Below, in pieces: positions 29,608 through 34,282 of a DNA stretch of 34,282 bases (position 1 is its first letter; the number at the start of each line of letters is the position of its first letter). Position numbers and translations under genes: made by a program. The notes beneath the pieces are model-generated. The model was given only the letters and a program-made list of their open reading frames with translations. It ran no database searches and was not told the origin of the DNA. The DNA comes from an uncultured Trueperaceae bacterium (GTDB lineage Bacteria; Deinococcota; Deinococci; Deinococcales; Trueperaceae), in assembly GCA_937911855.1 (NCBI GenBank), contig CALDPK010000059.1:1-34282 (forward strand), written 5' to 3'.

Positions 29608-31296
29608 TCAGTGCCTGAGCTGCCCGGGTGGGGTCAGAAGCAGCGCGCGTTCGGAGAGCAGCGGCATGAGTGCCCGTTGCAGTGCGCGGGCATCGTCGCC
29701 GACGGGCAGGACGTACTGCGCGGGTGTTTCGACCGTCCAGACCGGGGCGTGTTCGTGAAGACCGGCAAGCTGTTTTGCCATGCTTATGGCGCTGGCGGCA
29801 TCGCCAAGTTCGTCGATCAGGCCGTTGGCCAGTGCGTCTTCGCCTGAGAAGATGCGGCCGCGGCCGATCTCGTTCACGTGCTCGGGTGTCAGCCTGCGAC
29901 CTTCGGCGACCCTGGCGACGAACCGGTCGTACACCTCGCCCATGTACCGGTTGACCAGGGCTGTTTCGCTGTCGTCCCAGGGTCGGCTTGAGCTGTTCAG
30001 GTCGGCGTAGCGGCCGCGTTTGAGCGTCTCGGGGTTGAAACCGTAACGGTCGTTGAACTCGTCCAGCACGAATTTGATGTTCACCACGCCAATCGAGCCG
30101 GTGATGGTCATGGGAGCAGCCACAACTTTGGTGGCGTGCGTCAGCACGTAGTAGCCGCCGCTGCCGGCCACGGATCCCATGACGGCTACGACGGGCATGC
30201 GCTCGGCGAGCAGTTTCACTTCGCGCCAGATGAGGTCGCTCGCCAGTGGCGAGCCGCCGCCGGATTCGACGTGGAAGACGACTGCCTTGGTGGTGCTGTC
30301 CTTGCCGGCGGTGCGCAGTGCCCGTACGACCGATTCGCTGCCGGCCATCTTGCCGCCGAGCAGCGGTATTGGAATGGGGAACTGCCTGGATTTGCCGGGG
30401 ATGATGTTGCCGTCAAGCGATACGAACGCTACGCGACCTGATCCGGTCGGCTTAAGCGGCCGGGTCAGGTAACGGCTGGCAGCGGCGAGCGGCTTGTGCC
30501 GCTTGGTGATGAACTCGTCCTCATAGGCGACCCGGTCGATCATGCCTGCAGCGCGGGCGTGAACGGCGGAAGTTATCGCTTCATCGATCCAGCTCTTTGC
30601 GTGCTCTGGCTCAGTGCCGCGGCCTTCAGCGATGTCGCGCGCGAGGATGTTGTGGAAGCTGTCCAGCAGGGCGTTCAGCTGTTCTCGGTCGCCGGGGCTC
30701 ATTTCGCTGCGGGCCAGGTCGTCACCAGCGCTCTTGTACTCGCGGATGGCGAGCTTGTCGACGCGTACACCGAAGCGTTTCAGGAACTCCGCCCGGTAAG
30801 TGCTGCTCCAGGCCATACCGTGCACGTTCAGGTCAGCTCCTTCGGGCATGACCAGTTCGTCGGCGATGCTGGCCAGGTAGAGCGTCGTGCCGGTCAGCTG
30901 GCTGGTGGTTACCTTGAGTTCACGGCCGGCTGCCTTCAGGCGCTGCAGCTGGCGGCGGATCGCGTAGGCGGTCGTCCAGTCCGGTTCGGCTTCGTCAAGG
31001 CGGACCAGCACTCCTTTCAGCCAGGGTGCTGCGAGGAGTGAAGTTACCAGCACTTCCAGTTCTTCCTGGGAGAATTCTGGCTTCTTGCCGGTCACGGTGT
31101 CGGCTGACAGCATCTTGCGTTTGCGTTTCCTGACCGGGTAGCTGCCGCTGAGGTTGAGGATGACCCAGTCGGGCCGGTCGCCGGGCAGTACCCGGGCGAG
31201 GTTGTTCCTTATGGTTGTGCCGCTGTTGCGCAGGCCGGCGGCCGCTGCAGCCACAAGTTGCTGCAGCGGACCGGCCTTGCTCCGGTTACTCGTCAT
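29608..31296 (-). CDS. sppA: signal peptide peptidase SppA, 67-kDa tandem type
   Basis: 562-residue Ser/Lys protease with two SppA (crotonase-like) domains, like E. coli SppA. The general base is K188 in REYKSAGDDL in the N-terminal domain, and the nucleophile is S379 in MGSVAGSGGYY in the C-terminal domain. Both are intact. VESGGGSPLASD and TGSIGVV are further family marks. The expected N-terminal TM anchor is weak: only LQQLVAAAAAGL, then a basic stretch and a VRKRKRK run at 55-61. The enzyme may thus be soluble or peripheral. It cleaves leftover signal peptides. Confidence 0.92.
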   Translation of the reverse strand: MTSNRSKAGPLQQLVAAAAAGLRNSGTTIRNNLARVLPGDRPDWVILNLSGSYPVRKRKRKMLSADTVTGKKPEFSQEELEVLVTSLLAAPWLKGVLVRLDEAEPDWTTAYAIRRQLQRLKAAGRELKVTTSQLTGTTLYLASIADELVMPEGADLNVHGMAWSSTYRAEFLKRFGVRVDKLAIREYKSAGDDLARSEMSPGDREQLNALLDSFHNILARDIAEGRGTEPEHAKSWIDEAITSAVHARAAGMIDRVAYEDEFITKRHKPLAAASRYLTRPLKPTGSGRVAFVSLDGNIIPGKSRQFPIPIPLLGGKMAGSESVVRALRTAGKDSTTKAVVFHVESGGGSPLASDLIWREVKLLAERMPVVAVMGSVAGSGGYYVLTHATKVVAAPMTITGSIGVVNIKFVLDEFNDRYGFNPETLKRGRYADLNSSSRPWDDSETALVNRYMGEVYDRFVARVAEGRRLTPEHVNEIGRGRIFSGEDALANGLIDELGDAASAISMAKQLAGLHEHAPVWTVETPAQYVLPVGDDARALQRALMPLLSERALLLTPPGQLRH

Positions 31297-31324
31297 GAGC
31301 TGATTGTACGTGGTGTTCCCGGTG

Positions 31325-32335
31325 TCACTCCCAGAGCAGCATCGTGTCGACCAAGGTGCTCGCTTCGAGCAGGTACGCCTCCGTATCGGTTGACAGGCCG
31401 TCGATGAAGAACGGGTCGGAGCGGTGGTTGGGGATCACGAACGTGTGCCGGAGCGAGTAGCGCTGGAACTCGACCAGTGCCAGATACCTTCCGTCAGGTG
31501 AGAAGACGGGACCGACAAGGCCGGTCGGACCGCTGGTCAGCTGGTGGGGCGCTGAGTCGTCGCCAAGGTTCTTCACCCAGATGTCCGATGACCAGGCGTA
31601 GGCGATCTGACTCAGGTCGTGCGAGAAAGTGAAATCACCGGGCACATCCACTGCCCATTCGTCGGGGGTGAACTTCACGAGCAGGTTCATGTTGATCTCG
31701 CTGCTTCCACTGGCGAGCTCTGCCAGCGAGACGGTGACGATCGCACCAGCCAGGTTGTTCGCAGGATCTGGAGTGTTGGCGACTAATGCGAGCAGGTCGT
31801 CGCTGAGCCAGTGCAACTGGTTGCCGGCCATGCCCAGGCGGCCTGAGAAGCGCACTTCCTTGGTTCCACGATCCACTATTTCCAGGAACGGGTCGCCCAC
31901 CCCCGAGATGACAGCAGCCAGATGCTTCCCGTCCGGTGACAACGCCACCCCGTGAACCCGCCCGTAATCCCTGTCCTCAGAATCCGGCCAGACGAAGGTG
32001 CCGGAAAGAGCGAAGTTGCTCAGGTCGTAACTGGCGACGGTCAACGGCGAACCGAACGAAGCATTGGCAACCAGCAGTTCGTTGCCTGGCCGGTGGACGG
32101 TGATCACCTCGTAGACGCTGCTGCCCAGCCGCACTGTCCAGTCGCCAGCCATGCTGAGGTTCATGGTGTGGACCTGTGCGGTGCCTTCTGCGATCAGGCG
32201 TCCACTGAAGGGGCTGTCCCCCGTCGGCGGTGGATTGCCCGGGAGCGGCGAGTCGCTGCCTCCTGCACCACAGCCGGTAACTACGAGTATTCCGCTCAGC
32301 ACCAGTGCCAGCAGGCGTGCCGTAATGATGTTCAT
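31325..32335 (-). CDS. beta-propeller lipoprotein
   Basis: 336 residues with a lipoprotein signal (LLALVLSGILVVTGC), the Cys followed by a Gly/Ser/Pro-rich tether (GAGGSDSPLPGNPPPTGDSP). The rest has TolB/WD40-like repeats: HGVALSPDGKHLAAVIS, FTFSHDLSQIAYAWSSDIWV, VGPVFSPDGRYLALVE. The ATG at 32335 is chosen for its signal peptide and the GGGGGG run 5 nt upstream, not the longer reading to 32578. It resembles the exported propeller at 28472 in type. Function unknown. Confidence 0.82.
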   Translation of the reverse strand: MNIITARLLALVLSGILVVTGCGAGGSDSPLPGNPPPTGDSPFSGRLIAEGTAQVHTMNLSMAGDWTVRLGSSVYEVITVHRPGNELLVANASFGSPLTVASYDLSNFALSGTFVWPDSEDRDYGRVHGVALSPDGKHLAAVISGVGDPFLEIVDRGTKEVRFSGRLGMAGNQLHWLSDDLLALVANTPDPANNLAGAIVTVSLAELASGSSEINMNLLVKFTPDEWAVDVPGDFTFSHDLSQIAYAWSSDIWVKNLGDDSAPHQLTSGPTGLVGPVFSPDGRYLALVEFQRYSLRHTFVIPNHRSDPFFIDGLSTDTEAYLLEASTLVDTMLLWE

Positions 32336-32432
32336 TCTGCCCCCCTTGCCCTGCCTGTTACCGCGGGCAGCGTAAAGGTAGCACCGGGACGGTTCAGTTT
32401 TGAGATGCGTTCCTGAATGGTAGGATCGCCCG

Positions 32433-33053
32433 GTGGGCAGTGAGAAGGAAGTAAGGGAGCAGGCATGGGCCCAGTTCCTGAGCGACCGCAAGAGGAGCCG
32501 GCACCTGGACCCGTTCCTGGCGCGCGAATCCAGCGTGGCTGATGCCGCTGCGCTGCTGGGCATCAGTGTCGGGCGCATGCATTACTGGACCCAGCAACTG
32601 CTCACGCTCAAGCTGATCGAATACGTGCGCACCGAAGCATCCGGCCGGCAGCGCACCCGGATCTTCCGCTCCGTGGCGGATTCTTTCAGCGTGCCCCTGG
32701 AACTGCTGCCAACTGACGACATCGAGACGCTGGGCCTGCATTTCGAGCCGGTCTGGCACGCCTTCCTGCGCTCGGTGGCCGTGGCAGGCAGGAGGTACGC
32801 TGCCGGCTGGTGCGTCCGCTACTCTCGCGTCGGCGACCAGGCAGCCTTCCACATCGTGCCTACCTCGCAACCACAGCCCGACCTGCCGTTCAAGAACGAC
32901 TGGGCGATGCTGCGCCTCACCCGCCAGCAGGCACGCGCACTGCGATCCGAGCTTGACGAACTGTTGCAGCGGTACCTGTCCGAACCGGCCCAACCGAAAG
33001 CCAGGGATTTCATCACTCACCTGGCTCTGGTAGAGACCGCTCCTGACGACTGA
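32433..33053 (+). CDS. winged-helix (ArsR-like) DNA-binding protein
   Basis: 206 residues. The N-terminal part (about 20-85) reads as a winged helix: DPFLARESSVADAAALLGIS, VGRMHYWTQQLLTLKLIEYV, then a wing with RTEASGRQRTRIFRSVADSF. The rest (90-206) is an alpha/beta effector part with PDLPFKNDWAMLRLTRQQA and helical ARALRSELDELLQRYLS. Such proteins are usual one-component regulators; the ligand is unknown. The start is GTG at 32433 with AGGA about 8 nt upstream. It is divergent from the propeller lipoprotein gene (97 bp), which is its most likely target, and the YbdG-like channel gene follows 65 bp on. Confidence 0.8.
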   Translation: MGSEKEVREQAWAQFLSDRKRSRHLDPFLARESSVADAAALLGISVGRMHYWTQQLLTLKLIEYVRTEASGRQRTRIFRSVADSFSVPLELLPTDDIETLGLHFEPVWHAFLRSVAVAGRRYAAGWCVRYSRVGDQAAFHIVPTSQPQPDLPFKNDWAMLRLTRQQARALRSELDELLQRYLSEPAQPKARDFITHLALVETAPDD

Positions 33054-33118
33054 CCCGCCGGCCGTCTTCTGGCTTCACCACCACCGGCAGAGCAGCTGTT
33101 TGTTACAGTCGCCAGTTA

Positions 33119-34282
33119 ATGAACGATGACAACGGACAAGTACTTGGCGACCTGGCGAACTCCATGAGCGGCAGCGTGCAGGGCTGGGTGGCAGGCAACC
33201 CGCTGCTGGCAACCATCGGCATCGCCCTGCTGCTCGTGTTCACAGCCTGGCTCGCCCAGGTGCTCACCCGCCGCTACCTGATCACCCTCATCTCGCGAAT
33301 ATTCAAGAGCGAGCGCAACCGCTGGAACGAAGCGCTGTTCGGCGACGCGGTGCTCCACCGCCTGAGCATGGCCGTCCCGCTCATAATCATCCGCGCCGGT
33401 CTGCCACTGCTGCCACTGCTCCCGCTGGGAGTCACCGACTTCCTGCAGCGGGCACTGTCGGCCGCGATCATGATCGTGATCGTCAGCGCCATCGCCGCAG
33501 CCGTCCAGGCGTTCGGCGTCATCTACGAGAAACACCCCAAGTCGCGTGAACGACCGATCAAGAGCTACCTGCAGGTACTCAACATCGTCCTCTACTCCCT
33601 GGCGATAATAGCCGCCCTCGCGGCCCTCCTGAACCGGGACCCGCTCCTGATCCTCTCCGGCATCGGTGCCGCCTCAGCCATACTGCTGCTCATATTCCAG
33701 GACACCATCCTGTCGCTCGTGGCCGGCGCGCAGCTGACCAGCAATGACCTCATCCGCGTAGGCGACTGGATCGAGATGCCCGCCTATCAAGCCGACGGTG
33801 ACGTGGTCGAGGTCGCGCTCAACACCGTGAAGGTACAGAACTGGGACAAAACATTCACCGTCATTCCCGCGCACGTCTTCCTGAAGAACAGCTTCAAGAA
33901 TTACCGTACGATGTACGAGATCGGTCGCCGGATCATGCGCGACATCGTCATCGACATGAACAGCATCCGCTTCCTGACGCCAGAGGAAGTCGCCGACCTC
34001 GAGCGCTTCAGACTGCTGCGCCCCTACCTTGAGGGCAAGAAAGCCGACCTGGCCGAGTGGAACGCCAAGCACGAAGCGGCGGCAGAAGATCCCGTGAACG
34101 CCCGGCGCCTGACCAACCTCGGCACCTTCCGCGCCTACATCGAGGCGTACCTGCGTGCTGACCCGCGCATCAGCAACGACCTGCTCTTCTCCATCCGACA
34201 GCTTGCGCCCACTCCCGACGGCCTGCCGATGCAGGTTTACGCGTTCACGGTCGACACCGGTTTCGTGAACTTCGAGAAGACC
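33119..34282 (+). CDS. YbdG-type mechanosensitive ion channel, 3'-truncated
   Basis: The frame runs open from the ATG at 33119 to the window end (388 codons). It has about five TM helices (about 25-45, 75-95, 100-125, 150-170 and the pore helix 175-195), then the MscS-type beta domain. The YbdG (miniconductance channel) pattern is very clear: LSGIGAASAILLLIFQDTIL, QLTSNDLIRVGDWIEMP, ADGDVVEVALNTVKVQNWDK, FKNYRTM and DIVIDMNSIRFL. It opens under membrane tension to release solutes on osmotic downshift. The C-terminal end lies outside the window. No strong ribosome-binding site precedes the ATG. Confidence 0.9.
   Translation, partial: MNDDNGQVLGDLANSMSGSVQGWVAGNPLLATIGIALLLVFTAWLAQVLTRRYLITLISRIFKSERNRWNEALFGDAVLHRLSMAVPLIIIRAGLPLLPLLPLGVTDFLQRALSAAIMIVIVSAIAAAVQAFGVIYEKHPKSRERPIKSYLQVLNIVLYSLAIIAALAALLNRDPLLILSGIGAASAILLLIFQDTILSLVAGAQLTSNDLIRVGDWIEMPAYQADGDVVEVALNTVKVQNWDKTFTVIPAHVFLKNSFKNYRTMYEIGRRIMRDIVIDMNSIRFLTPEEVADLERFRLLRPYLEGKKADLAEWNAKHEAAAEDPVNARRLTNLGTFRAYIEAYLRADPRISNDLLFSIRQLAPTPDGLPMQVYAFTVDTGFVNFEKT

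Noticed and set aside
31340..31575. CCAAGG stretches resembling the CarH-like motif
   Set aside because: They lie inside the propeller lipoprotein coding region, match only 6-8 bases and lack 11-bp phased partners.
32336..32578. N-terminal extension of the beta-propeller lipoprotein to 32578
   Set aside because: It overlaps the divergent winged-helix gene and puts the lipoprotein signal in the middle of the protein.

Overview
The window is a gene-dense, high-GC bacterial chromosomal segment. It holds about 31 genes, many joined by 4-bp stop/start overlaps. The longest gene-free stretches are about 200 bp: 9598-9800, which holds a promoter and leader, and 23452-23657, a divergent promoter region. 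I see no tRNA, rRNA, insertion sequence, prophage or CRISPR array. Both ends cut through genes. The gene set suggests a Deinococcota bacterium of the Truepera type: a caa3-type oxidase with CtaG, a bacterial RIO kinase, a CarH-like B12 photoreceptor, acidic secreted proteins and several apparently leaderless promoters. That assignment is inference; no marker gene in the window proves it.

Layout. 1-4266 (+) holds an alpha-2-macroglobulin without a thioester and an overlapping small exported HExxH protein. 4325-7010 holds a DHFR-fold protein, a DUF1648/DUF5808 membrane protein (-), a CarH-type light/B12 regulator (+), a 36-bp palindromic terminator and a DUF378 membrane protein (-). The DUF378 promoter carries three 11-bp-spaced boxes that resemble a CarH operator. 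7019-8700 (-) is a cysE-cysM cysteine operon. 8737-9597 (-) is a RIO kinase with a long leader. 9801-10750 (-) is a Xre/RES toxin-antitoxin pair. 10813-12678 (-) holds three exported proteins of unknown function. 12779-13148 (-) is a Gdx-type SMR exporter directly behind a guanidine-III riboswitch. 13280-14604 (+) holds a lipoprotein and an orphan gene. 14624-16371 (-) is an mhqO-mhqD-like quinone-detoxification pair, divergent from a DinB-like gene.

16983-23451 (-) looks like one operon: a membrane-anchored triple-haem cytochrome c with long acidic disordered linkers, a gluconate-2-dehydrogenase subunit 3-like protein, a GMC flavoprotein with a Cys cluster, and a degenerate YyaL/DUF255 protein. 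Divergent from it, 23658-28468 (+) is a caa3 oxidase operon (coxB-coxA-coxC-unknown-ctaG). Together they suggest a periplasmic dehydrogenase that passes electrons through tethered haem domains to the neighbouring oxidase. 28472-34282 holds two beta-propeller-like exported proteins, an SppA peptidase, a winged-helix regulator and a truncated YbdG-type mechanosensitive channel.

The strongest observations are the CarH-like regulator with its candidate operator, the guanidine-III riboswitch/Gdx pair, and the triple-haem dehydrogenase operon.
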